A stretch of DNA of 24,615 nt from JAOTYV01 sp041557595 (GCA_041557595.1 JBFFGE010000056.1:1-24615), one strand, 5' to 3'; positions 1 to 8,571 are shown, numbered from the stretch's first letter. A program made the numbers and translations. Notes: generated by a model not told the origin, from the letters alone.

Positions 1-61
1 AGCGGTCCCAAATCTCCGCCTTCTGCTTCTCCGTAAAATAGATCCGACGACGATAGCCCAT
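1..61 (-). CDS. IS30-family transposase, N-terminal fragment (runs off window)
   Basis: Only the first 20 codons are present, starting at the ATG at 61 and read leftwards out of the window. They encode a basic start (MGYRRRIYFT) followed by EKQKAEIWDR. This matches the N-terminus I recall for the IS30 subgroup whose helix-turn-helix region continues as W-x-x-G-E-S. An IS30 transposase is a DDE enzyme that cuts and joins element ends; its catalytic domain is not visible here. The call rests on a short but characteristic motif, so the family is likely and the exact element is unknown. Confidence 0.6.
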   Translation of the reverse strand, partial: MGYRRRIYFTEKQKAEIWDR

Positions 62-118
62 GCCAACACTCCATTCTTTCATCAAAGATTGAAGTGTTGC
101 GACGACCCGTTGAACCCA
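1..118 (-). mobile_element. End of an IS30-family insertion sequence (partial)
   Basis: A transposase start lies at 61 on the minus strand, and its upstream flank at about 62-118 should be the IS terminal region. The flank contains a short inverted repeat (CAACACT at 64-70, AGTGTTG at 93-99) and a stretch that reads GTGTTGCGACGACCCGTTG on the plus strand. From memory this resembles ends of IS30-like elements in proteobacteria. The inner part of the element lies outside the window. The outer boundary near 118 is an estimate, because the other inverted repeat and the target duplication cannot be seen. Confidence 0.55.
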
Positions 119-1497
119 CCGTAGATTTCATCCATCCGCCAGATCATGTCGATCGCTGCGTCGGTTTTCCTGGCCGGCCAATCGGCATAGGCGGCGCAGG
201 CTCGGAATTTCTCAGTCACCTCGGCTTCGCTCATGGGGTTGGCCTTGCTGCCCTTGCCGTAATCGGCGCGGCCCGACAGGGTGGTGCCGTCCTTGAGGTC
301 GATTTCGATAAACGCGGTGACGATCGTACAGTCGAGTTCCTTGCCTTCTCGCTCCGTGAAGGCGGTGTAGTCGATCAGCGAGATCAGCCGCTGCATTTCC
401 GGTTGCGCGACGAAGGCGTCGGTGAAATCGGCGAGCACGAGCGATCGCTGCATGAGCAGCGCCGCGAGGCAGAATTCCAGGCTGAACTTGGCTTCCAGCA
501 AATCCGTCGGTCGATGATGGAACAGAGTGGTGTTGATGTTCTCGCTGGTCTTGACCCGAAGCCGGACCACCTGATCGGGGGTAACGTCATGCTCCTCGAT
601 CAATTGCAGCGTCATGGTCATTGCCGGGTGACCGAGGCTACCCGTCGGCCAGGGTTTGAGCCATATGCCGCGATCGACGAAGGACCACGGGTTGCCGAGC
701 TTGTCGCGCAGGCGCGGCTCCTCATACCCGCCGCCTTCGGCTTGGTAGAAGCCCTTGGGCGATTCGAGGATGACCGGCGAGGCGGTGAATCCCATCCGGC
801 CGAGATCGGCGGCCACCACCCCGCATTCCGCGGAGCGGCCTGCCTGCATCGGTTTCATCATCGTGCCGTAATTTGCCTGCAGGCCGCAGCTTTGGCTGGC
901 CGCGATGCCGAGCGCCATGCGCGCGGTTTGGACGTCGAGACCATACAGGTTGGCGACGCCGGCGGCCGCGCCCAGCATGCCGCATGTCCCCGTGCCGTGG
1001 AACCCGTTCAGGATATGACGGACATCGGTGGCGTCGAAGATGCGGCACGCCGCTTCGACGCCGACCTGATAGGCGGTCAACACATCCTTGCCCGATCGTC
1101 CGCCGGCTTCGGCCGCGGCCAGCACCGCGGGAAGCACCGGGCTGGTCGGGTGTACCGCCTGATAGCGGCCGGTCTCCGCCTGCAGCGTGTCGTCGAAATC
1201 GTCCGCATGCATCCCGGTGCCGTTGGCGAGCGCCGCAAAGCGCGGCGTCGCCCGCATGCGGGTTCCGATCACGGTGGCGCCCTCGGCGTTGCCGCCAACC
1301 TCGGCGAGGTATCGCTGGGCGATTTGACTGCTTTCGGCGAGGGCGCCGGCCAGCGTGCAGGCGAGGCCGTCCAGGATATTCTTCTTGCCGAGCTGCATGA
1401 CGTCGCCGGGAATGTCGTCATACCCGGTCGCGCTGGCAAAGCGCGCGACATAGGCGGTCAGTGATTTCTGCTCTTCCGCGTGCGGCGTGTCGGTCAT
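82..1497 (-). CDS. MmgE/PrpD family protein, 3' end probably altered by IS insertion
   Basis: This 471-residue protein belongs to the family of 2-methylcitrate dehydratase (PrpD), cis-aconitate decarboxylase and related epimerases. These cytoplasmic enzymes act on di- and tricarboxylic acids. Family landmarks are visible: HADDFDD at residues 97-103, HPTSPVLPA at 116-124, GFHGTGTCG at 165-173 and GTMMKPMQAGRSA at 211-223. H97, D100, H167 and K215 correspond to conserved active-site residues of cis-aconitate decarboxylase. The start is the ATG at 1497, with AGGA eight bases upstream. Upstream in-frame codons run into the CoA-transferase gene and are not counted. The last 11 or so residues (GFNGSSQHFNL) are encoded by sequence that looks like the IS end, so the native C-terminus is probably missing a few residues. 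Substrate is unknown; the neighbouring CoA-transferase suggests organic-acid metabolism. Confidence 0.85.
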   Translation of the reverse strand: MTDTPHAEEQKSLTAYVARFASATGYDDIPGDVMQLGKKNILDGLACTLAGALAESSQIAQRYLAEVGGNAEGATVIGTRMRATPRFAALANGTGMHADDFDDTLQAETGRYQAVHPTSPVLPAVLAAAEAGGRSGKDVLTAYQVGVEAACRIFDATDVRHILNGFHGTGTCGMLGAAAGVANLYGLDVQTARMALGIAASQSCGLQANYGTMMKPMQAGRSAECGVVAADLGRMGFTASPVILESPKGFYQAEGGGYEEPRLRDKLGNPWSFVDRGIWLKPWPTGSLGHPAMTMTLQLIEEHDVTPDQVVRLRVKTSENINTTLFHHRPTDLLEAKFSLEFCLAALLMQRSLVLADFTDAFVAQPEMQRLISLIDYTAFTEREGKELDCTIVTAFIEIDLKDGTTLSGRADYGKGSKANPMSEAEVTEKFRACAAYADWPARKTDAAIDMIWRMDEIYGGFNGSSQHFNL

Positions 1498-1536
1498 GTG
1501 CGGTGTCCTGTTCGGCGGTTCTTTGCGCGTGCCGCA

Positions 1537-1565
1537 TTGAACGCGGCGGACGCTTTCCATAGGGT
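1537..1565 (+). promoter_or_regulatory. Candidate promoter for the CoA-transferase gene
   Basis: In the 111-base gap between the divergent PrpD and CoA-transferase genes, TTGAAC (1537-1542) and TAGGGT (1560-1565) are separated by 17 bases. They resemble a vegetative sigma promoter of moderate quality. The predicted start of transcription would leave a leader of about 37 bases before the ATG at 1609. The match is weak, and this is only a candidate. Confidence 0.3.
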
Positions 1566-1608
1566 TTTTGGGTGGATCGAATAATCGAAACGGAAATCCG
1601 AGGGTATC

Positions 1609-2793
1609 ATGGCATTTAATCCGGCTTCTGCCGCGCTTTCCAGGTTCAAGGTCGTCGATCTGACGCGGGCGCGGGCCGGGCCGACCGCGGTTCGCCAATT
1701 GGCGGATTGGGGGGCCGAAGTCGTCAAGGTGGAAATGCCCGGCGATCCGCAGTATTCGGATCTCGCCTCGCGGCACAGTCCCGATTTCCAGAACCTTCAT
1801 CGGAACAAGCGGTCGATCACGCTGGATCTGAAGCAGCCCGACGGCATCCGTATTCTGAAGGAGCTGATCGCGGGGGCGGATGTTGTGGTCGAAAACTACC
1901 GGCCCGACGTCAAGGTCCGGCTCGGCATCGATTACGAGACCGTCAAGCAGTTCAATCCCCGACTGGTCTATGCCAGCATCTCCGGATTCGGCCAGGACGG
2001 CCCCTATGCGAACCGGCCGGGACTGGATCCGATCGTGCAGGGCATGGGCGGTCATATGATGGTGACGGGCGAGCCGGGCCGCGGTCCGATGCGGTCCGGC
2101 GCCGCCATCTCGGATGTCACCGCCGGGCTGCTGTGCGCCAATGGCATCGTCACTGCGCTGCTGGAACGCGAGCAATCGGGCGAAGGTCAGTGGATCCATA
2201 CCTCGCTGCTCGAGGCGATGATCTTCCTGCTGGATTTTCAGGCGGCGCGCTGGACCATGTCGCAGGATTTGCCGAAACAGCTCGGCAACAATCATCCGAC
2301 GCATTCGCCGATCGGCGTGTTCAAATCGCGCGACGGCTACGTCACGCTATCGCCGATGCCGGCGATGTGGCCGAAGTTCTGCACGGCGCTCGGGGCGGAG
2401 GCGCTGGTCGAGCGCGAGGAGTTCAAGACGCCGACCGCACGCTATCACAACCGTGCGGCGCTTAATGCGGAGATCGAGAAGATCACGCCGTCCAGGGATA
2501 CGCAGGAGTGGATCGACCTGATGAACGCAGCGGGCATTCCGTGCGGTCCGATCTATTCGCTGGACCAGACATTCGACGACCCGCAGGTCAAGCATCTCGG
2601 CATCGCGCAAACCGTCGAGTCGCCGGCGCTCGGTCCGACGACGATCATCGGTCAGCCTATCCATATGAGCCGGACGCCGAACCGAATGGTGAGTGCGAGT
2701 CCCGAAAGCGGCGAACATACAGACGCGATTCTCGCCGAGCTGGGCCACGATCCGGACAGCATCGCGGATTTGCGCGACCGCAAGGTGGTGTGA
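1609..2793 (+). CDS. CaiB/BaiF (class III) CoA-transferase
   Basis: This 394-residue protein is of normal length for class III CoA-transferases, which move CoA between carboxylic acids through an aspartyl-CoA anhydride. The N-terminal Rossmann part carries LADWGAEVVKVE (residues 31-42), the NKRSITLDL strand and SGFGQDGPYA (125-134). The catalytic aspartate is D169 in AISDVTAGLL, the same number as in formyl-CoA transferase. The acyl substrate cannot be predicted. GAGGG lies a few bases before the ATG at 1609, which fixes the start. The gene is divergent from the PrpD-family gene and convergent, with an 18-base gap, with hyuA. The likely role is activating an acid released by the surrounding catabolic enzymes; that is inference from context. 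Confidence 0.9.
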   Translation: MAFNPASAALSRFKVVDLTRARAGPTAVRQLADWGAEVVKVEMPGDPQYSDLASRHSPDFQNLHRNKRSITLDLKQPDGIRILKELIAGADVVVENYRPDVKVRLGIDYETVKQFNPRLVYASISGFGQDGPYANRPGLDPIVQGMGGHMMVTGEPGRGPMRSGAAISDVTAGLLCANGIVTALLEREQSGEGQWIHTSLLEAMIFLLDFQAARWTMSQDLPKQLGNNHPTHSPIGVFKSRDGYVTLSPMPAMWPKFCTALGAEALVEREEFKTPTARYHNRAALNAEIEKITPSRDTQEWIDLMNAAGIPCGPIYSLDQTFDDPQVKHLGIAQTVESPALGPTTIIGQPIHMSRTPNRMVSASPESGEHTDAILAELGHDPDSIADLRDRKVV

Positions 2794-2811
2794 CGGCGGC
2801 TGCGCCGGCGG

Positions 2812-4902
2812 CTATCCGGTCTCGCGGTTCAGGACGATGTTGTTCCAGCCGTCGATCGATGCGGTCCAGCCGGGTCGAACGACGGTCGTGCTGTCGTATT
2901 CTTCGACGATCAAGGGACCCTGGCGCGGCGTCGAATCGAGATCCATCCGGCTCACCACGGGCGTTTCGATCCAGCCATGTTCCGGGCCGTAATACGCGGA
3001 GCGACGACTCTCGGGTGCCCGAAAGGCCCGACCCAGATCGACCTGGTTCGGCAGCCGGGGCGCGTCCGGAATGCCACGGCCGACCACTTTCAAAGAGACG
3101 AATTGAAGACCCTCCGCGTCCGACCGGTAGCCGAAGGTGTTTTCATGGGCGACGGCGAATTCCTCGGCCAACGCCGCAACGTCCGCTTCCAGGAGCGGTG
3201 CTTCGCCGACCGGTATCGAAAGAGCGGTGTTCTGACCGATATATTTGATCTCCGCCGAGCAGACGATCTGGCGGGCCGACGGCGCATAGCCGTTCGCCGC
3301 CAGCAGGTCATTCGCCTCGGTGCGTAGCGCGTCGATCACCGCGGTGCAGCCATCCAGGTCCAGCCCGTCGATCGGTTGGTAGAAGGCCCGGATGCACTGG
3401 TGTTCCACATCCGCGAACAACAGGCCGAGCGCGCTGAACAGGCCAGCGGCGGGCGGGACGGTGATCCGGTCGATCCGCAGTGCTTCGGCAAGGCCGGAGA
3501 CGTGCACCCCGCCATTGCCGCCGAAGGCGAGGATGCCGAAGCGCGCCGGGTCGAGTCCGCGTTCCGAAGACACCGCGCTGAGCGCGCGCATCATCCGGGC
3601 GTTGGCGATTTGATGGATGCCGTAGGCAGTGTCGGTCGTGTCTTGTCTCAGCGTATCGCCCTGCCGTGCGACCGCGCGCTCCGCCCGCGCCCGGTTCAGC
3701 GTCAGTTCGCCGCCGACCAGAACGTCCGGGTTGAGGTAGCCGATCAGGAGATTGGCGTCCGTCACCGTCGGCGCGTCGCCGCCCTGGTCGTAACAAACCG
3801 GGCCCGGATTGGCGCCGGCGCTGTGCGGTCCCACCTGCAGCAGCCCGCCAGGATCGATCCAGGCGATGCTGCCGCCGCCGGCGCCGACTTCGGCGATATC
3901 GATGGTTGGCGCCTGGACGACATAGCCGCCGCCTCGGATCATGCGATGGCCGAGCGCGGCACCGCCGCCGACCTCGGCCTCGGGCGCCATGCCGTATTCA
4001 TTGTCGATAATGATCGCGGCTTTCGCCGTCGTGCCCCCCATGTCGAAGACGATGGTGTCGCCGCGGTCCAGTTTCTTGCCGAGCCGTTGCGCGCCGACGA
4101 CGCCGGCGGCGGGGCCGGATTCGATAATGAAGATCGGCTTGCGCGCGGCGATCTCGGCCGGCAGCACACCGCCATTCGATTGCATGATATTGAGCGTCAC
4201 CGTGATTCCGAGCGATCGCAGGCGTTCTTCCAGGCGGCGCGTATATCCCTCGATGACCGGCCGGATATAGGCGTTAACCACCGTCGTGCTGGTTCGTTCG
4301 TATTCCTGAATCTGCGGCACCAGCTCGCTCGAGACCGTCACCGGCACATCCGGCAGCGTCTCCCGGAAGATGTTGGCGGCCTCGATTTCGTGGCCGGGAT
4401 TTACATAGGCGTTGATGAAGCAGATCGCGATGGCGTCCACGTTCTCGGCCGCGCAGCGTTTGGCGATTTCGATCACGGACGCCGCGTCGACCGGCTGCAC
4501 GTCTTCTCCGGACGCCGATATCCGCTCCGGAACCTCGAAGCGTAGCCGCCGTTCGACCAGGGCTTCCGGTTTTCTGAAGCCGACGTCGTAGAGCCGTGGC
4601 GACCGGAAACGGCCGATCTCCAGAACGTCGCGGAAGCCCTGTGTCGTCACCAACGCCACCCGGACGCCCTTGCGCTCGATGATTGCGTTGGTCGCGACCG
4701 TAGTGCCGTGCGCCACCTCTTCGATGTCGCCGGGCCGGATGCCGGTCGCGTCGAGCAGGGCGCGGACGCCTTCCTCGATGGCGCGACTGTAATCGTCGGG
4801 CGTCGACAGGATTTTCTTGCTGTGCAGCGACCCGTCCGCGCCCAGCAGCACAATGTCGGTAAAGGTGCCGCCGATGTCGATGCCGAGGCGATATCCGGTC
4901 AT
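2812..4902 (-). CDS. hyuA: Hydantoinase/oxoprolinase subunit A (HyuA-type)
   Basis: This 696-residue protein is the ATP-binding subunit of the hydantoinase/5-oxoprolinase/acetone carboxylase superfamily. With subunit B it performs ATP-driven opening of cyclic amides or related carboxylations. The N-terminal phosphate-binding motif GIDIGGTFTDIVLL spans residues 7-20, and the second actin-like ATPase motif FDMGGTTAK begins near residue 286. The Hydant_A_N, Hydantoinase_A and C-terminal domains appear complete. The start is the ATG at 4902, which overlaps the stop of hyuB in the sequence ATGA, so translation is coupled. Family members include N-methylhydantoinases, 5-oxoprolinases and caprolactamase-type enzymes. 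The exact substrate cannot be decided, but a ring amide fits the peptide-type transporter next door. Confidence 0.92.
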   Translation of the reverse strand: MTGYRLGIDIGGTFTDIVLLGADGSLHSKKILSTPDDYSRAIEEGVRALLDATGIRPGDIEEVAHGTTVATNAIIERKGVRVALVTTQGFRDVLEIGRFRSPRLYDVGFRKPEALVERRLRFEVPERISASGEDVQPVDAASVIEIAKRCAAENVDAIAICFINAYVNPGHEIEAANIFRETLPDVPVTVSSELVPQIQEYERTSTTVVNAYIRPVIEGYTRRLEERLRSLGITVTLNIMQSNGGVLPAEIAARKPIFIIESGPAAGVVGAQRLGKKLDRGDTIVFDMGGTTAKAAIIIDNEYGMAPEAEVGGGAALGHRMIRGGGYVVQAPTIDIAEVGAGGGSIAWIDPGGLLQVGPHSAGANPGPVCYDQGGDAPTVTDANLLIGYLNPDVLVGGELTLNRARAERAVARQGDTLRQDTTDTAYGIHQIANARMMRALSAVSSERGLDPARFGILAFGGNGGVHVSGLAEALRIDRITVPPAAGLFSALGLLFADVEHQCIRAFYQPIDGLDLDGCTAVIDALRTEANDLLAANGYAPSARQIVCSAEIKYIGQNTALSIPVGEAPLLEADVAALAEEFAVAHENTFGYRSDAEGLQFVSLKVVGRGIPDAPRLPNQVDLGRAFRAPESRRSAYYGPEHGWIETPVVSRMDLDSTPRQGPLIVEEYDSTTVVRPGWTASIDGWNNIVLNRETG

Positions 4903-6629
4903 GGCGACGTCTCGTCGGAACGGCGCTTTCGAAGCGTCCCGGTTCTCTTCGCGTCGAGCACCAATGTTTCCGGGTCGAGGACGACGCCGTATTCCGCCTC
5001 GGCGTGTGCGGCCGTCATCTTGTCCTGCCGAACGTCGTCGGCGACCGCTTCCGGGTCGCGCTCCAGGGGATCGCCGTAGCCGCCCGAGCCTGCCATTTCC
5101 GCACGGAATACCTCGTCTTTGCGCATCGACCGGACGAATTTCGACGGGGCCTCCTCGCACTGGCCGTCGCGGATGAAATAGGAATGGGAGAGCGCGCCCG
5201 GCTTGCCGCCGAAGATACCCCAGCAGGGAAAGTCATGCCGGTCCGCGCGCTGCTGCACGATGGCGTCGTCGTTCAGCAGCCGGTATTGGCGCACCATGCC
5301 GAGGGCGCCGCGGTATTTTCCCGGACCGCCGGTGTCGGTCAGGAAGCCGTATTCTTCGATCCGCAGCGGGTTTTCGGCCTCGATGACCTCGACCGGCGTG
5401 TTCGACAGATTGCCCAGCCAATAGGGGCCGGCATCCTGCCCGTCCTGATCGGGGCCGCCGCCGCGGCCGGTCATGTTGTGGAATTCCACATGCAGGAAGC
5501 GTTTGCGCTCCGGCGTCAACCCGGTCACCGACAGGCCGAATTCATTGCCGCCGGGGCAGGCGGGCATGCGGTCGGGCAACAGCTTGGCGAGCGCCCCGGT
5601 GACGACCGTGCGCACGCGATATCCGCCCTGTCCCCGTGCGCCGACGGCCGCGGGGAAGCGTGGATTGACCCAACTGCCTTCGGGCGCGATCACCGTAATT
5701 GGCCGGTAGAAGCCGGCGTTGTTCGGCGTCTCCGGCGGCATGACGGCGCGCAGCGCGGCGTAGGTCAGCGATGCGGTGAACCAATAGTTGGTGTGCAGCG
5801 CACCGCCCATCTGCGGTGAGGTGCCGGTATAATCGGCGATGATTTCGTCGCCCTTGACGGTCAGCTTGACGTGAATCCTGACCGGCCCGCCGCCGACCCC
5901 GTCATCGTCGTTCCATTCGGTAAACTCGGTCTCGCCGTCCGGCAATGCCGCAATGCTGTTGCGCACCAGCCGTTCGGTGTAGTCGATCAGGGCGCTCATA
6001 TAGGTTTTGACCTCGGCGGCGCCGTAGGTCTCGACCAGTTTATGGATTTCCGCTTCGCCGGCATCCAGCGCCGCGATTTGCGCGCGGACATCGCCCAGCA
6101 CCTTGTCGGGGACGCGCGTGTTGTGTTCGATGATCCGCAGCAAGGTGTCGTTTGGTAGTCCGCCTTGGTAGATCTTGCTGGGCGGGATGCGCAGCCCTTC
6201 CTGGTAGATTTCGTTGCTGTCGGCAGCCTGTCCGCCGGCGACGCGGCCGCCGAGATCGGTGTGATGCAGAATCAGGCCGAGAAAGCAGACGCGCGTGCCG
6301 CCATCGAAAACCGGCTTGAACATGAAGATATCGTTGAGATGGCTGCCGCCGGCATAGGGATCGTTGTTGGCCAGAATGTCGCCGGGAGCGATGTCGTCGC
6401 CGAAATAGTCGAGGCAGCCCTTCAGCGCCGGCATGGTCGCGCCGAGATGCGCGGGAAGGGCGAGGCCCTGGGCCACCATGTTGCCGTCGCCATCGCAGAT
6501 CGACGCGGAAAAATCCATGTTGGCCTTGACCAGCGTCGAACGCGAGGTGCGCAACACCGACACCATCATATTGTCCGACACCATCACCAGCGCGTTCTTG
6601 ATCAATTCGAGGCGGATCGGATCGATCAT
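4899..6629 (-). CDS. hyuB: Hydantoinase/oxoprolinase subunit B (HyuB-type)
   Basis: This 576-residue protein is the B subunit that partners HyuA. Typical signatures are DPIRLELIKNAL at the N-terminus, NDPYAGGSHLND at residues 89-100, the metal-site segment HHTDLGG at 122-128 and EIYQEGLRIPP at 140-150. A GGPGKYRGALGMVR-like loop is present in the last third. Length agrees with stand-alone HyuB proteins rather than the fused 5-oxoprolinase of about 1,200 residues. The start is the ATG at 6629, preceded by AGGA at a normal distance. It is the first gene of the hyuB-hyuA unit and is divergent from the transporter operon across a 247-base region. The B-before-A order and the four-base overlap point to one mRNA and a fixed subunit ratio. 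Confidence 0.92.
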   Translation of the reverse strand: MIDPIRLELIKNALVMVSDNMMVSVLRTSRSTLVKANMDFSASICDGDGNMVAQGLALPAHLGATMPALKGCLDYFGDDIAPGDILANNDPYAGGSHLNDIFMFKPVFDGGTRVCFLGLILHHTDLGGRVAGGQAADSNEIYQEGLRIPPSKIYQGGLPNDTLLRIIEHNTRVPDKVLGDVRAQIAALDAGEAEIHKLVETYGAAEVKTYMSALIDYTERLVRNSIAALPDGETEFTEWNDDDGVGGGPVRIHVKLTVKGDEIIADYTGTSPQMGGALHTNYWFTASLTYAALRAVMPPETPNNAGFYRPITVIAPEGSWVNPRFPAAVGARGQGGYRVRTVVTGALAKLLPDRMPACPGGNEFGLSVTGLTPERKRFLHVEFHNMTGRGGGPDQDGQDAGPYWLGNLSNTPVEVIEAENPLRIEEYGFLTDTGGPGKYRGALGMVRQYRLLNDDAIVQQRADRHDFPCWGIFGGKPGALSHSYFIRDGQCEEAPSKFVRSMRKDEVFRAEMAGSGGYGDPLERDPEAVADDVRQDKMTAAHAEAEYGVVLDPETLVLDAKRTGTLRKRRSDETSP

Positions 6630-6727
6630 GAACTTTCGTCCTGGTTGTGGAGCGGGCGGGTGCGTCCCGATGGTACGGGGAGCGACGCCACTCGATCAAT
6701 CCCCGGATCCTGAAACTGGGCGTTCAG

Positions 6728-6756
6728 TTGACAGGGCCTTGTTAATCGGCAAGCAT
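6728..6756 (+). promoter_or_regulatory. Candidate promoter of the transporter operon
   Basis: A perfect TTGACA (6728-6733) is followed after 17 bases by AAGCAT (6751-6756), a poor -10 match. It lies in the divergent gap between hyuB and the binding-protein gene and would give a leader of about 115 bases. The -35 box is convincing. The weak -10 may mean an activator is needed or that this is a chance match. Confidence 0.4.
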
Positions 6757-6785
6757 TTTCGAGGTTTCAAAAAGAATTGGTGCCG

Positions 6786-6808
6786 TTCGAGGCCGTTGGC
6801 CCATCGAA
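6786..6808. promoter_or_regulatory. Imperfect palindrome in the divergent hyuB/ABC regulatory region
   Basis: The arms TTCGA-GGCC (6786-6794) and GGCC-TCGAA (6798-6808) mirror each other around GTT, with a two-base insertion (CA) in the right arm. It sits downstream of the candidate promoter and about 70 bases before the binding-protein ATG. It could be an operator or an mRNA hairpin. No regulator gene in the window can be tied to it. Confidence 0.25.
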
Positions 6809-6876
6809 TGGAAATATTCAGCGGAGATTCCCCGGTCCGCGACCTCTGGCGAATTCACTTGAATGGGAGCGAACTG

Positions 6877-8472
6877 ATGTCACAAAGAAAATTTATCGCG
6901 CGGACGCGCGACCTTCCGACCCGCACTCTTTGGTTGGCCGGTGGCGCCATGGCTGCGGCGGCGGCGTGGGCGCTTGCATCGGCCCCGTCCGCCAATGCAC
7001 AGGAAAAGATCGTAACCGTGGTGCTGTCCGAAGAGCCCGAAGGCCTGGATGGCTGCAATTCGAACCGCTCGACGGTGGGCCGCGTCGCGAAACAGAACAT
7101 CGTCGAGACGCTGACCGAGATCGACGCCAAGGATGGCAGCATCACGCCCCGGTTGGCGCTGTCCTGGAAAAAGATCAACCCGGTCAAATGGCAGTTCACG
7201 CTGCGCCAGGGCGTTAAATTCCATGACGGTGCGCCGTTCAACGCCGCAGCCGCGGTGAAGGCGATCGCGCGGACGATGAATACCGATATCAAGAAAGGCA
7301 AGGCGCGCGGCACCGGCGGTCTCGACTGCGAAACCCGCACCAAATCCTTCGGCGACCTGAAGATCGTTGGCGAGGCGATCGACGAATACACGCTGGAAAT
7401 CACCGCGAACAAGCCGGTGCCGATCCTGCCGACCCGGATGGGCGTCGTCTCGCTCTCGTCGCCGAACACGCCGACCGACAAACTGGTGCTCAATCCGATT
7501 GGCACCGGCCCCTACAAGTTCGAGAAATGGGTGCCCGGGCAGGAAATCACCGTCAAACGGTTTGATGGCTATTGGGGTAAAAAGCCGGTGGTCGAGGGCG
7601 CGCGCTACATTTGGCGCACGGAATCGGCCGTGCGGGCCGCCATGGTGAAGGTCGGCGAAGCGGACATCGCCCCAAATATCGCGGTGCAGGACGCAACCGA
7701 TCCGGGCATGGATTTCAGTTATCCCAACTCGGAAACCACGCGGCTGCGCATCGATGTCACCCGTCCGCCCCTGAACGACAAGCGGGTGCGGCTGGCGTTG
7801 AATTACGCCATCGACCGAGCGGCAATTCGCGGCAGCGTGTTGTCGAAAGACGTCGATCATGCGACGCAGATCATCGTGCCCAGCATCAACGGGCATAATC
7901 CGGCCCTCAAGGTTCGGCCGTATGATCCGGCAAAGGCGAAGAAGCTGCTGGCGGAGGCCAAGGCCGCGGGCGTGCCGGTGGGCAAGGAAATCGAGATCGT
8001 CGGCCGCATCAACATCTATCCCAACGGCACCGAGACCATGGAAGCGATGATGGCCATGTATCGGGCGGTCGGTCTGAACGTGAAGCTGCGCATGCTCGAG
8101 GTCGGCGAATGGCTGAACATTCTTACCAAGCCGTATGCCGAAGACCGGAAGCCGGTCCTGCTGCAGGCACAGCACGACAACAACAATGGCGATGCGGTGT
8201 TCTCGATCTTCAACAAGTTTGCCTGCGGCGGCGCCCAGTCGACCGTATGCGACACAAAACTCGACGGGCTGATTTCTAAGGCGTCGACACTTTCCGGCGA
8301 CGAGCGCCGCAAGACGTGGCAGGAGGTCAATCGCCTCATCTACGAGGATCTTGTCTCGGATGTCTGGATGTATCACATGGTCGGTTATTCGCGGGTCGGC
8401 AAACGGCTCAACTTCAAGCCCAGCATTTCGACCAACAGCGAACTGCATCTTCAGCAGATGAGCTTCAAGTAA
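6877..8472 (+). CDS. ABC transporter substrate-binding protein, family 5 (peptide/opine type)
   Basis: This 531-residue periplasmic binding protein is of the DppA/OppA/NikA class. It has a cleavable Sec signal: basic N-region, a hydrophobic core at residues 17-35, and ANA-Q as the likely cleavage site after residue 41. The mature part has the family pattern LSEEPEGLD near its start, LRQGVKFHDGAPFNAAAAV, GTGPYKFEKW and, in the second half, LNYAIDRAAIRG. The start is the ATG at 6877, with GGGAG seven bases upstream; in-frame codons farther upstream cross the intergenic region and are rejected. It delivers ligand to the permeases encoded from 9618 onwards. The ligand is not readable from sequence; family members bind peptides, opines, nickel chelates or sugars. 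A strong hairpin follows the gene. Confidence 0.93.
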   Translation: MSQRKFIARTRDLPTRTLWLAGGAMAAAAAWALASAPSANAQEKIVTVVLSEEPEGLDGCNSNRSTVGRVAKQNIVETLTEIDAKDGSITPRLALSWKKINPVKWQFTLRQGVKFHDGAPFNAAAAVKAIARTMNTDIKKGKARGTGGLDCETRTKSFGDLKIVGEAIDEYTLEITANKPVPILPTRMGVVSLSSPNTPTDKLVLNPIGTGPYKFEKWVPGQEITVKRFDGYWGKKPVVEGARYIWRTESAVRAAMVKVGEADIAPNIAVQDATDPGMDFSYPNSETTRLRIDVTRPPLNDKRVRLALNYAIDRAAIRGSVLSKDVDHATQIIVPSINGHNPALKVRPYDPAKAKKLLAEAKAAGVPVGKEIEIVGRINIYPNGTETMEAMMAMYRAVGLNVKLRMLEVGEWLNILTKPYAEDRKPVLLQAQHDNNNGDAVFSIFNKFACGGAQSTVCDTKLDGLISKASTLSGDERRKTWQEVNRLIYEDLVSDVWMYHMVGYSRVGKRLNFKPSISTNSELHLQQMSFK

Positions 8473-8494
8473 GACGGTTGACGCCCATCTTCTT

Positions 8495-8527
8495 CCGGCA
8501 ACCCGGTATACTGCGCCGGGTTGCCGG
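8495..8527 (+). terminator. Strong hairpin between binding-protein and dioxygenase genes
   Basis: A perfect 12-bp stem (CCGGCAACCCGG at 8495-8506, CCGGGTTGCCGG at 8516-8527) encloses a nine-base loop and is followed by CTCCTTTTCC. It lies 23 bases after the binding-protein stop. The weak T-tract makes partial termination or protection of the upstream mRNA 3' end more likely than full termination, because the rest of the transporter operon lies downstream. Such elements often let a binding protein be made in excess over its permeases. Confidence 0.75.
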
Positions 8528-8571
8528 CTCCTTTTCCAGATACGAGTCCGGGCAATTGGGGGATTTTGGCC

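Noticed and set aside
94..1464. Long plus-strand open frame opposite the PrpD-family gene
   Set aside because: It is a shadow of GC-rich codon use. The minus-strand frame has clear family motifs; this one has none.
3376..4545. Long plus-strand open frame opposite hyuA
   Set aside because: Its composition is arginine- and histidine-rich without motifs, and HyuA motifs occupy the other strand.
8478..8512. TTGACG plus TATACT as a promoter for the dioxygenase gene
   Set aside because: The spacer is 23 bases, too long, and the -10-like sequence is the hairpin loop.
8521..8571. Extended start (TTG at 8521) for the dioxygenase
   Set aside because: The codon lies inside the 12-bp hairpin stem and lacks a ribosome site; the ATG at 8572 has GGGGG upstream.
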